Positions 38,854 through 46,628 of a stretch of DNA of 64,000 nucleotides are shown in pieces. The translations under genes and the position numbers were made by a program. Origin of the DNA: an uncultured Jannaschia sp. (GTDB lineage Bacteria > Pseudomonadota > Alphaproteobacteria > Rhodobacterales > Rhodobacteraceae). Where the stretch lies: the NCBI RefSeq assembly GCF_947494055.1, contig NZ_CANLTR010000002.1, forward strand, positions 1 to 64,000, read 5' to 3'. Under the pieces are notes generated by a model. It worked only from the letters and a program-made list of their open reading frames with translations, was not told the DNA's origin and did no database searches. Every line of letters starts with the position of its first letter. Positions within the stretch are counted from its first letter, which is position 1.

Positions 38854-40425
38854 TCAGGCGAGCCGGACGACGCGACCCTCGTTCGGGGCAAGATCGCCCG
38901 TCCGTTCGTCGTCGCCGGTGGTCGAGAACAGCGTCTCGCCCGCCAGATCCGTCGGCCGGGTCATGTCGCTGAAGTTCAGCGCCACGCCGATCCGGCTGTC
39001 GCCCTGCTTCCGCTCGTAGCAGAAAACCGCGTCGTCCACCGAGATCGTGCGGTAATCGCCCAGCGTCAGCGCCACTTCCGCCCGTCGCAGCCGCAGGAGA
39101 CGGCGGTGGAGGTTCAGCATCGAGGCCGGATCGTCCTCCTGCGCGGCGACGTTCATGCCCGAACGCGTGTCCATCGGCAGCCAAGGCTCCCCCGTCGTGA
39201 AGCCGCCGCCCGGTCCCGCCTCCCAGGCGATCGGCGCACGCTCGGGGTCGCGGCCAAGCCCCTCGCCCGGCATGTTGAGCTCCCAGGGATCGACGACACG
39301 GTCGGCGGGAATCTCCACGTTCTCCATGCCAAGCTCGTCGCCCTGGTAGATCGTCGGCGTTCCGCGCAGCGTCAGCAGCAGCGTCGCCGCCACCGCCGCC
39401 TGATCGGGGCCGGCGCGGGTGGCGATGCGGGCGCGGTCGTGATTGCCCAGCACCCAGTTCGGCCAGGCCCCTTCGGGCAGCGCGGCCTCGTAGGCGTCGA
39501 CGAGGCCCGCGACGATCATCGGGTTCCACTCGATCTTGATGAGCAGGAAGTTGAACGGCAGCTGGAAGCCGTCGAGCTCGGCGCCGTAATACTCGATGAA
39601 CTCGTGGATCTCGCCGTAGGCCTCGCCGACGAGGAGCTTCTCCTCGGGATAGGTCCGGGCAAGCTTGCGCATGTCGCGGACGACGTCGAAGACCTCAGGC
39701 TGATGGCGGGAATGCGCGGCCACGAGGCTCATCGTATGGCCCTCGGCCCCGGTCCAGTCCGGATTGACCGGGTTGTCGCCCCGCTCGGGGTTCGGCGCGG
39801 CGTGGTCCACCGCGTCGACGCGGAAGCCGTCCACGCCCCGGTCGAACCAGAACTGCATCGCATTTAGCATGGCGGCGCGGGCCTCGGGGTTGCGCCAGTT
39901 GATGGTCGGCTGCTCGGGCAGGAAGGAATGGAGGTAGTATTGCCCGGTCCCCGCGTCCCATTCCCAGGTCGAGCCGCCGAACTCGGCGATCCAGTTCGTC
40001 GGCGGGCCGCCATCGGGCTGCGGGTCGCGCCAGACATACCAGTCCCGCTTCGGATTGTCGCGGGAGGACCGGCTTTCGAGGAACCAGGGGTGCCGGTCGG
40101 AGCTGTGGCAGGGCACGAAGTCGAGGAGGAGCTTCAGCCCGCGCGCATGGATCGCGGTCAGCAGACGCTCGAAATCCTCCATCGTCCCGAACAGCGGATC
40201 GACACCGGTGTAGTCCGAGACGTCGTAGCCGAAATCGGCCATCGGAGACGGATAGAAGGGCGAGATCCAGATCGCGTCCACGCCGAGTGCGACGAGATGG
40301 TCGAGCCGCGACTCGATCCCCGCAAGATCGCCGATTCCGTCGCCGTCGCTGTCCATGAAGGAGCGCGGGTAGATCTGGTAGATGACCCCCGTCTTCCACC
40401 ATTCGGTGGTGCTGGCGTCGGACAT
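38854..40425 (-). CDS. GH13 alpha-glucosidase family protein
   Basis: A 523-aa alpha-amylase-family hydrolase with an alpha-glucosidase profile. QIYPRSFMDSDGDGIGDLAG begins the barrel. Region I is DFVPCHSSD (usual Asn replaced by Cys), region II GFRVDAVDH has nucleophile D204, region III VGEAY has acid E268, and region IV LGNHDR has D330. The GNHDRARIATR loop is found in the intracellular exo-acting group. No signal peptide is seen, so it is cytoplasmic. The frame extends upstream across the tRNA, but ATG 40425 is the real start. No sugar transporter is adjacent. Confidence 0.9.
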   Translation of the reverse strand: MSDASTTEWWKTGVIYQIYPRSFMDSDGDGIGDLAGIESRLDHLVALGVDAIWISPFYPSPMADFGYDVSDYTGVDPLFGTMEDFERLLTAIHARGLKLLLDFVPCHSSDRHPWFLESRSSRDNPKRDWYVWRDPQPDGGPPTNWIAEFGGSTWEWDAGTGQYYLHSFLPEQPTINWRNPEARAAMLNAMQFWFDRGVDGFRVDAVDHAAPNPERGDNPVNPDWTGAEGHTMSLVAAHSRHQPEVFDVVRDMRKLARTYPEEKLLVGEAYGEIHEFIEYYGAELDGFQLPFNFLLIKIEWNPMIVAGLVDAYEAALPEGAWPNWVLGNHDRARIATRAGPDQAAVAATLLLTLRGTPTIYQGDELGMENVEIPADRVVDPWELNMPGEGLGRDPERAPIAWEAGPGGGFTTGEPWLPMDTRSGMNVAAQEDDPASMLNLHRRLLRLRRAEVALTLGDYRTISVDDAVFCYERKQGDSRIGVALNFSDMTRPTDLAGETLFSTTGDDERTGDLAPNEGRVVRLA

Positions 40426-40480
40426 GGCTCGGCCTCCCTCGGGGATGGTCGCGGATCGGTTCCGCAGGGGGGATGGAGGA

Positions 40481-40557
40481 TGGTACCAGCGCCCCGGCTC
40501 GAACGGGGGACCTCCTGATCCACAATCAGGCGCTCTAACCAACTGAGCTACGCCGGC
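40481..40557 (-). tRNA. tRNA-His (GTG anticodon), CCA encoded
   Basis: The cloverleaf is complete on the reverse strand. The acceptor is GCCGGCG/CGCTGGT with G1-U72 and G4-U69 wobble pairs. The D-arm is GCTCAGTTGGTTAGAGC, the anticodon arm is CCTGATTGTGGATCAGG with GTG, and the T-arm is CCCCGTTCGAGCCGGGG. The discriminator is A73, followed by encoded CCA. The base before G1 is T, so no G-1 is encoded. This is the known alphaproteobacterial form of tRNA-His. It lies 55 bp upstream of the glucosidase gene. Confidence 0.97.
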
Positions 40558-40620
40558 ACTCGAACGCGCTCTAGCGAAACAGCCTCCGGGGTGCAAGGGC
40601 GCGAAGGGCTTCCGGAGACG

Positions 40621-41109
40621 TCAGAGCGTCAACTCCCAGGTCTGCTCGACCGTGGGCTGACCATAGGCCACGACCGGAACCCTGCCCACGAGATCGAAGC
40701 CGCTGCGGGCGTAGAGGCGGCCGGCGGCCCGGTGGCTCTCATGCGTCCAGAGGACGACCTTCCGGGCGCCGTTCGCGCGGGCGTGTTCGATCAACGCCTC
40801 CAGCATCCGCCGGGCAAGCCCCGTGCCGCGCATCGCCGGCTCGACGAGGAACATGCGCAGCTTGGCCACTTCCGCGTCCGGCCAGACGCAGAACACGCAG
40901 CCCTGGCGCGTGCCCGCCGCGTCGACGGCGATCCAGGCGCGATCCCGTGGACCGCGGCTCGCGATGAACTCGGCCAGGACGGCCAGCACCAGCCCCTCGA
41001 AGGCGATGTCGTAGCCCTCGTCCGCCCAGTAGAGCGCACCGTGCCGCATCGCGACCCAGCCCGCATCGCCGGGTTCCAGATCGCGGAACGTGCAGTCGTC
41101 GAGCGTCAT
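40621..41109 (-). CDS. GNAT family N-acetyltransferase
   Basis: A 162-aa acetyltransferase. The acetyl-CoA binding motif A is LRMFLVEPAMRGTGLARRML, followed by EHARANGARKVVLWTHESHRAAGRLYARSGF. The substrate is unknown. The gene sits 63 bp downstream of the tRNA-His locus on the same strand and is divergent from the small protein at 41154 with only 44 bp between. Confidence 0.88.
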   Translation of the reverse strand: MTLDDCTFRDLEPGDAGWVAMRHGALYWADEGYDIAFEGLVLAVLAEFIASRGPRDRAWIAVDAAGTRQGCVFCVWPDAEVAKLRMFLVEPAMRGTGLARRMLEALIEHARANGARKVVLWTHESHRAAGRLYARSGFDLVGRVPVVAYGQPTVEQTWELTL

Positions 41110-41153
41110 CGGGCCATCTTGCGTGGTGCCTGTGCGAAGTCTAGAGGGGCGGC

Positions 41154-41339
41154 ATGGGCATCAACAACCAATCCGACGCCGAGGCGAACCTGCAGATCGG
41201 GCCGACCGATCAGGGCATGGTGCGCATCTTCGTCGAGAGCCACGGGGCCGAGATCCCGATGGATTTCGAGCCGGACGAGGCGCTCGAGATCGCCGAGGAG
41301 ATCCGTGCCGCCGCGATGATGGTCAAAGGCTCGCGGTAG
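41154..41339 (+). CDS. Small conserved protein, probably DUF6324 family
   Basis: A 61-aa acidic protein (MGINNQSDAEANLQIGPTDQ, then GMVRIFVESHGAEIPMDFEP). I associate it with DUF6324, a small family in Rhodobacteraceae; the match is from memory. There is no signal or membrane segment. The 3' end overlaps the convergent MmcB gene by 17 bp, so mRNA ends can pair. The function is unknown. Confidence 0.6.
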   Translation: MGINNQSDAEANLQIGPTDQGMVRIFVESHGAEIPMDFEPDEALEIAEEIRAAAMMVKGSR

Positions 41340-41793
41340 AGCCCCACATCGGGTCGCGCAGGCCCTGCATCCGCCCGGCGGCGCAGCGCGCGAACTTGAG
41401 CGTCAGCTTTTTGCGGCGCGCGGGCGCGAGGGGCGCGGCCTCCGGCATCCGCACGATCTCCGCGTCGAAGGCGTCGGCCACGATCAGACCCGTCTCGGCC
41501 GGCAGGATCTCGGCGGGAAATTCCGCGTCGACGGCCCAGAAATACCGGTCGCCCCATTCAAGGTAGCCCGTCCATTTCAGGTCGGAGGTGAAGTCGGCAC
41601 GGCTCGACTTGCACTCCACGATCCAGAACTCGCCCTTCGGCCCGAGCGCCATGACGTCGAGGCGCCGGCCGCGTTCGGGCGAGAACTCCTCGAGGCACGC
41701 GAAGTCGTGTTCGCGCAGATGGCGGCAGACGCCCCGCGCGAGAAGCTGGCCGGGTTGCGGTTCACAGGCGGGGGGCGGGTCCGGAACGAACAT
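41323..41793 (-). CDS. mmcB: MmcB family DNA repair protein
   Basis: A 156-aa protein with a PD-(D/E)xK nuclease core: D46 in RGRRLDVMALGPKGEFWIVE, then E60 and K62 in VECKSSRADF. I match it to MmcB, an alphaproteobacterial SOS-linked DNA repair factor. ATG at 41793 gives the family length. It is convergent with the small gene and upstream of the structured RNA region. Whether it is LexA controlled cannot be seen here. Confidence 0.85.
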   Translation of the reverse strand: MFVPDPPPACEPQPGQLLARGVCRHLREHDFACLEEFSPERGRRLDVMALGPKGEFWIVECKSSRADFTSDLKWTGYLEWGDRYFWAVDAEFPAEILPAETGLIVADAFDAEIVRMPEAAPLAPARRKKLTLKFARCAAGRMQGLRDPMWGSTASL

Positions 41794-41886
41794 GGGCGCG
41801 GTTGTGAACGAAGCGTGAACCGGTGTCCAGACGGAGGCGTCGGCCGAAGACCCCTTGCAGGGGCGGCATCCGCAACCTAGCTTCCC

Positions 41887-42086
41887 TCTCGGTGTTTCTG
41901 TGCTTCTCGTCACCACGGCATAATTCCGGTGGCCTTAAGCAATTCCGAGGGAGCTGGCTCTGTCGCGGTCCTGGCCGTGTTACCCGGCGCCCACCTGTAT
42001 ATACAGGTCCTCGGGAATACATGCCCGACGGTTGCCACGGTTCACCACGAGCCCGATCCCGAAAGGGGTCGGGCTCGCTTCGTTTT
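41887..42086 (+). ncRNA. Structured small RNA, candidate 6S RNA (SsrS)
   Basis: About 290 bp without a gene (41794-42085) holds a likely RNA. It has ATTCCGAGG (41942-41950) paired with CCTCGGGAAT (42009-42018), a self-complementary CCTGTATATACAGG (41994-42007), and CCAC.GG/CC.GGTGG at 41911-41932. GGCCTTAAGC and CCCACCTG resemble blocks I recall from alphaproteobacterial 6S RNA. A candidate promoter TTGCAG (41855) lies 16-17 nt from CTAGCT, and a strong terminator ends it. 5' end and identity are not certain. 6S RNA binds housekeeping RNA polymerase holoenzyme. Confidence 0.5.
42049..42086 (+). terminator. Intrinsic terminator of the small RNA
   Basis: GAGCCCGATCCC (42049-42060) pairs with GGGGTCGGGCTC (42065-42076) around a GAAA loop: a 12-bp stem with one G-U pair. 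It is followed by GCTTCGTTTT. The stem ends just beside the stop of the reverse-strand hydrolase gene (42086). The forward T-tract fits termination of a forward transcript, so it belongs to the small RNA. Confidence 0.85.
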
Positions 42087-42817
42087 CAGGTCCCGGCGAT
42101 GGCAGCGCGCAGTTGCTCCGCGAGTGCTTCCGGCGCCTCCACCGGGATCATGTGCCCTGCGCCGGCTTCGACGATCCGCGCCCCCGGCAGGCGGGCGCGC
42201 AGCCCCGCGGCGACCCCGGCGACGACGGCCGGCGGATCGCGGCGAGTCACGATCGTGACCGGCGGCGGATCGGCCGGCAGGCGTGAAAGGATTGTGTGGA
42301 CGTCCGCGACGATGCCGGGCGCGCTTGCCGCGATCAGGTGAATGCGGTTGCGGATATAGGCCCGCCGCCGGTCCGGCAGCGCATCCCACGCCGAGCCGTC
42401 GCCCCAACGTCCGGTGAAGGCCCGCGCGGCGGCGTCGCGGTCGCCGGCTTCCATTGCGGCGTCGACCGGCGCCATCTCCGTCCGGTTCGCCGCCTGCAAG
42501 GCAGGCTCGGCCGCGGCGAACATCACCGGCTCGACCAGCGTGAGGCTGCGGATGCGGTCGGGCGCCTCCGCCAGTAGGCGCAGCGCGACGCAGCCGCCGT
42601 AGCTGTGGCCGATCAGATCGAAGGCGCCGGGCGGCACGGCAGCCCAGGCGATCTCGACGGCCTGATCCATGAAGGGGCGCGCGGCATCCCAGGGGGCGGC
42701 GTGGCCGTGCCCGGGCAGATCGGGGCAGACGAGCCGGGTTTCGGGCATCGCCCCCTGGACCCCGCGCCAGGCCGCCCCCGACGCGAGCATGCAATGCAGC
42801 GCGAGGATGGTCCTCAC
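42086..42817 (-). CDS. Alpha/beta hydrolase
   Basis: A 243-aa alpha/beta-hydrolase fold protein. The nucleophile elbow GHSYGG lies in FDLIGHSYGGCVALRLL, and a C-terminal His occurs in EAGAGHMIPVEAPE, completing the triad. The oxyanion-hole region is LHCMLASGAAW. The GTG start at 42817 overlaps the upstream gene stop by 4 nt, so it is coupled to the HCCA-isomerase-like gene. The substrate is unknown; an esterase or C-C hydrolase of aromatic breakdown is possible from the neighbour. Confidence 0.85.
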   Translation of the reverse strand: MRTILALHCMLASGAAWRGVQGAMPETRLVCPDLPGHGHAAPWDAARPFMDQAVEIAWAAVPPGAFDLIGHSYGGCVALRLLAEAPDRIRSLTLVEPVMFAAAEPALQAANRTEMAPVDAAMEAGDRDAAARAFTGRWGDGSAWDALPDRRRAYIRNRIHLIAASAPGIVADVHTILSRLPADPPPVTIVTRRDPPAVVAGVAAGLRARLPGARIVEAGAGHMIPVEAPEALAEQLRAAIAGT

Positions 42818-43404
42818 ACCTGGGAAAGATAGCGGTCGAGATCGTCCAGCCGGTCCTGACCCCAGAACTTCTCCTCGCCCGCGACGAAGAACGGCACGCC
42901 GAACACGCCGGCGGCGACCGCGTCCTCCAGATTGCGGGCATAGGTCTCCGCTCCCGCCATCATGCCGCGATTGACGAGGCCGCGGTCGAAGCCCGCCGCC
43001 TCGAGACAATCGGCAATGACCGCGTCCTCGGCCACGTCACGCTCCTCGGCCCAGCAGGCCCGCGTCAGACCGGCCACCAGCGCGGCAAGGTCGCCGCCGC
43101 CCTCGGCCTGCGCGGCGATGATCGCGTAAGAGGACGGAGCGGGGTTCGTCGGCCAGTGGGCGGGATGCAGGTTCAGCGGCTTGCCTGCCTTCTCCGCCTG
43201 CCGGCGCATCTCGATCAGGCGATAGGCCTGCCGGCTCTCGTGGCGGTCCTTCGGAGGCTGGCCGCCGGTACGCCCGAAGAGGTCGAAGGTGTTGAGCGGC
43301 TTGTAGACGATTTCGGCGCCGTGCTTCCGCGCGATCTCCGCCGGCCGCGTGGCGGCGAGGTAGGTATAGGGCGACGTGGTGGCGAGGTAATAGTCGATCT
43401 GCAT
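42814..43404 (-). CDS. 2-hydroxychromene-2-carboxylate isomerase family (DsbA/GST-kappa fold)
   Basis: A 196-aa thioredoxin-fold protein beginning MQIDYYLATTSPYTYLA, where the DsbA CxxC site is replaced by SPYT with an active-site serine, as in HCCA isomerases and kappa GSTs. Other blocks: IVYKPLNTFDLFGRTGGQP, GVFGVPFFV and FWGQDRLDDLDRYL. HCCA isomerase acts in naphthalene breakdown with glutathione, but no other genes of that path are here. Likely a glutathione-dependent enzyme of uncertain substrate. Confidence 0.88.
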   Translation of the reverse strand: MQIDYYLATTSPYTYLAATRPAEIARKHGAEIVYKPLNTFDLFGRTGGQPPKDRHESRQAYRLIEMRRQAEKAGKPLNLHPAHWPTNPAPSSYAIIAAQAEGGGDLAALVAGLTRACWAEERDVAEDAVIADCLEAAGFDRGLVNRGMMAGAETYARNLEDAVAAGVFGVPFFVAGEEKFWGQDRLDDLDRYLSQV

Positions 43405-43561
43405 GGCATCCTCCGGGACTGCGCGTCGCCGCGGACGGTAGGCGCACGGTCACCCGGGCGCAACGATGCGCGCGCCACGCGCCGCGGCACGCTTTGCCCC
43501 CGACCCGGCGGGTGCTAGGCGATGCGCGAGCGAGACCCGCGGTGATTCGAGAGGTGCGTGC

Positions 43562-44590
43562 ATGCCAAGTCCCGACCCGAAGGTCATCTCCGGCAACGCG
43601 AACCGTCCTCTCGCCCGGGCCATCATGCGGCGCCTGTCGATGCACAGGGGCGTGCGGACCGGCCTCGTCGAAGCGCGGGTGGAGCGCTTCAACGACCAGG
43701 AAATCTTCGTCGAGGTGTTCGAGAACGTGCGCGGCGAGGACATGTTCATCGTCCAGTCCACCTCGAACCCGGCGAACGACAACCTGATGGAGCTCCTCAT
43801 CATCTCGGACGCGCTGCGGCGCTCCTCGGCGGCGCGCATCACCGCCGTGATCCCCTATTTCGGCTATGCCCGGCAGGACCGGCGGACCAAGGCGCGCACG
43901 CCGATCTCCGCCAAGCTGGTGGCCAACCTGATCGCCAATTCCGGGATCGAGCGGGTGCTGACGATGGATCTGCATGCCGCGCAGATCCAGGGCTTCTTCG
44001 ATATTCCCGTCGACAACCTCTACGCGTCGCCGATCTTCGCGCTCGACATCATGCACCATTTTCGCGGCAGCATGGACGATCTGGCGATCGTCAGCCCGGA
44101 CGTGGGCGGCGTGGCCCGCGCGCGCGAACTCGCGCAGCGGATCAACGCGCCGCTCTCCATCGTCGACAAGCGACGCGAGCGTGCGGGCGAGATCTCGGAA
44201 ATGACGGTGATCGGCGAGGTGGCCGGCAAGACGGTCATCATCGTGGACGACATCTGCGACACGGCCGGCACGCTCTGCAAGGCGGCGGACGTCCTGGTGG
44301 AGGCCGGCGCGAAGGAGGTGCACGCCTACATCACGCATGGCGTCCTGTCCGGTCCGGCCGTCGGGCGGATCACTGCGTCGCAGCTGAAGAGCCTCGTCAT
44401 CACCGACTCGATCGAGCCGACGGAGGACGTCAAAAGCTGCGCCAACATCCGCATCGTGCCGACCGCGCCGATGCTGACGCAGGCGATCCTCAACATCTGG
44501 AACGGCACGTCGGTCTCGTCGCTCTTCGACACCGCGACGCTCGAGCCGATCTACGAACCGCTCTATCCCGGCCTCAACATTGACGCCTGA
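43562..44590 (+). CDS. prs: Ribose-phosphate pyrophosphokinase (PRPP synthase)
   Basis: A 342-aa enzyme making PRPP from ribose 5-phosphate and ATP. Signatures: [70 protein letters not shown] and the PRPP loop [16 protein letters not shown]. It is longer than the usual about 315 aa because of a C-terminal extension ending [15 protein letters not shown] 43562 is preceded by a GAGAGGTG region. It is divergent from the HCCA-isomerase gene. Confidence 0.96.
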   Translation: MPSPDPKVISGNANRPLARAIMRRLSMHRGVRTGLVEARVERFNDQEIFVEVFENVRGEDMFIVQSTSNPANDNLMELLIISDALRRSSAARITAVIPYFGYARQDRRTKARTPISAKLVANLIANSGIERVLTMDLHAAQIQGFFDIPVDNLYASPIFALDIMHHFRGSMDDLAIVSPDVGGVARARELAQRINAPLSIVDKRRERAGEISEMTVIGEVAGKTVIIVDDICDTAGTLCKAADVLVEAGAKEVHAYITHGVLSGPAVGRITASQLKSLVITDSIEPTEDVKSCANIRIVPTAPMLTQAILNIWNGTSVSSLFDTATLEPIYEPLYPGLNIDA

Positions 44591-45698
44591 ACCGACGGGG
44601 ATCTTCCTCGTCTGCCCGCCCGGCCTCGAGCCCGTCCTGGCGGACGAGGCGTCGGAGGCGGGTTTCGACGGCGTGGCGGTCGTCCCGGGCGGCGTGACGA
44701 TCCGCGGCGGATGGGCGGAGGTGTGGCGGGCGAACCTGACGTTGCGCGGGGCCGTGCGGGTGCTGGCGGGGATCGGCGCGTTCCGGGCCTTCCATCTGGC
44801 GCAACTCGACAAGCGGGCGCGCAAGTTTCCCTGGGCCGACACGCTGCGCCCCGACATTCCCGTCGCGGTCGAGGTCGCGACGAACCGGAAGTCCAAGATC
44901 TACCATGCCGGCGCGGCGCAACAGCGGATCGAGACGGCCATCGCCGAAGAACTCGGCGCGCCGATCGGGCCCGGCGGCGTGACGGTTCGGGCACGGATCG
45001 ACGACAACCTCGTCGAGCTCAGCGTTGATACGTCGGGGAAGAGCCTCCACAAGCGCGGCCACAAGGTCGCAGTCGGCAAGGCCCCGATGCGGGAGACGAT
45101 GGCGGCGATGTTCCTGCGCGCCTGCGGCTATCGCGGGGCGGAGCCGGTGCTGGACCCGATGTGCGGCTCCGGCAGCTTCGTGATCGAGGCGGCCGAGATC
45201 GCCGCGGGGCTGCGGCCCGGACGGGGACGACTCTTCGCCTTCGAGCGGCTCGCGCGCTTCGATGTCGATACCTGGACCGCGATGCGCGAGCAGGGGGTTC
45301 GGCCCCAGCCCGACCTTGCCTTTTACGGCTCCGACCGCGATGCCGGGGCCTTCGCCGCCGCGCGGGCCAATGCCGAGCGTGCCGGGATCGGCGAGCTCGT
45401 CTCCTTCCGTAAGGCGGCCGTGAGCGAGATCGAACCGCCCCCCGGGGCACCCGGCCTCGTCATCGCGAACCCGCCCTACGGCGGGCGGATCGGCGACCGC
45501 AAGGCGCTCTATCCGCTCTACGCGGCGTTGGGCCGTTCCCTGCGGACGCGCTTCGGCGGCTGGCGGGTGGGAATCGTGACCACGGAAGCGGGTCTCGCCG
45601 GCGCGATGGAGCTTCCCTTCGCACCACCGGGACCGCCGGTGCCGCACGGGGGCCTGAAGGTCCGTCTCTGGCAGACCGGCCCCCTGCCCGCGTCCTGA
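44580..45698 (+). CDS. THUMP-domain class I RNA methyltransferase (RlmL/YpsC-like)
   Basis: A 372-aa protein with an N-terminal ferredoxin-like/THUMP region (about 40-160; [20 protein letters not shown]) and a C-terminal SAM domain. [19 protein letters not shown] binds SAM and NPPYGGRIG is the catalytic NPPY motif. It likely makes m2G in 23S rRNA, as RlmL does for G2445. It starts at a TTG (44580) inside the end of prs (11-nt overlap); no ATG fits. A weak ribosome site makes the start uncertain. Confidence 0.87.
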   Translation: MTPEPTGIFLVCPPGLEPVLADEASEAGFDGVAVVPGGVTIRGGWAEVWRANLTLRGAVRVLAGIGAFRAFHLAQLDKRARKFPWADTLRPDIPVAVEVATNRKSKIYHAGAAQQRIETAIAEELGAPIGPGGVTVRARIDDNLVELSVDTSGKSLHKRGHKVAVGKAPMRETMAAMFLRACGYRGAEPVLDPMCGSGSFVIEAAEIAAGLRPGRGRLFAFERLARFDVDTWTAMREQGVRPQPDLAFYGSDRDAGAFAAARANAERAGIGELVSFRKAAVSEIEPPPGAPGLVIANPPYGGRIGDRKALYPLYAALGRSLRTRFGGWRVGIVTTEAGLAGAMELPFAPPGPPVPHGGLKVRLWQTGPLPAS

Positions 45699-45823
45699 AC
45701 GTCCGTCTCGACGCGAAGCCGGACGTGTCCAGACTGTGGGATCGATCGGCCGACACGATTGTCGATGAATGAGGGACGCCTGCCGAGCGTGAATGCCCCG
45801 GTCAGCCGTCCCTGACCGTCTCG

Positions 45824-46618
45824 TCAGAGGCAGGCCTTCACCGCCCGCGCGCACATGACCTTCACGAGATGCGCGCGGTAGGCGCCGTCGCCGTGCAGGT
45901 CCGAGATCATGCCGCCCGCATCGGGCGCGGTCAGCCCCCTTGCCGCATCTTCCGAGAAGTCCGCGGACAGCGCCGCTTCCGCCTCGCCCCACCGGAACAC
46001 GCCGTCGGACGAGGCGCCGGTCACGGCGACGCGCACGCCGTCGGCATACCTGGCGACGAAGACCGCGACGAGCGGGAAGCGGGAGGCGGGCTGGATGAAC
46101 TTCTCGTAATGCGCGGCCTGGGGTACCGGGAACTTCACCTCGGTGACGATCTCCCCCTCCTCGAGCGCGGTCGTGAACATGCCGAGGAAGTATTCGTCCG
46201 CCGGGATTTCCCGGTTCTGGGTGACGATCGTCGCGTTGCAGGCCAACGCCGCGGCCGGGTAGCAGGCCGAGGGGTCGTTGTTGGCGAGCGAGCCGCCGAT
46301 CGTGCCGCGATTGCGTACCGCCGGATCGCCGATCCGTCCGGCGAGCGACGCCAGCGCCGGGAAGGTCTCGGCGCAACCGCTCTGCACGGCGGCGTGAGTG
46401 GTCCCGCCACCGATGCAGATCCGCCCGTTATCGTCGGTGCAGATCCCCTTGATCTCCGCGATCCCCGACAACGCGACCAGCCGGTCTGCCATCGCCAGCC
46501 GCGCCTTCATCGTCGGCAAGAGCGTCTGCCCGCCGCCGAGCGCCTGCGCGTCCTCGGCCTGAAGCGCCTCGATCGCCTCCTGCAGGTTCGTGGGCCGGAC
46601 CAGTTCGAAATCGTACAT
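45824..46618 (-). CDS. FAD-binding subunit of a xanthine dehydrogenase/CO dehydrogenase-type enzyme
   Basis: A 264-aa medium subunit (CoxM-like) that carries FAD and passes electrons from the Mo and Fe-S subunits to the acceptor. FAD motifs are ALGGGQTLLPTMK (27-38) and TIGGSLANNDPSACYPAA (from 106), variants of AGGxSLLP and TIGG. The C-terminal domain ends near VMCARAVKA. ATG 46618 lies 10 bp after the large-subunit stop. Order on the strand is small-large-medium, the order of many form II loci. Confidence 0.92.
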   Translation of the reverse strand: MYDFELVRPTNLQEAIEALQAEDAQALGGGQTLLPTMKARLAMADRLVALSGIAEIKGICTDDNGRICIGGGTTHAAVQSGCAETFPALASLAGRIGDPAVRNRGTIGGSLANNDPSACYPAAALACNATIVTQNREIPADEYFLGMFTTALEEGEIVTEVKFPVPQAAHYEKFIQPASRFPLVAVFVARYADGVRVAVTGASSDGVFRWGEAEAALSADFSEDAARGLTAPDAGGMISDLHGDGAYRAHLVKVMCARAVKACL

Positions 46619-46628
46619 CGCTCTCTCC

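Noticed and set aside
40426..40596. In-frame extension of the glucosidase upstream to 40596
   Set aside because: It would translate through tRNA-His (reads as GVAQLVRAPDCGSGG), a common artefact of tRNA genes.
45800..45817. GGTCAG/CTGACC stem between convergent genes as a terminator
   Set aside because: Only 6 bp and no T-tract in either direction.
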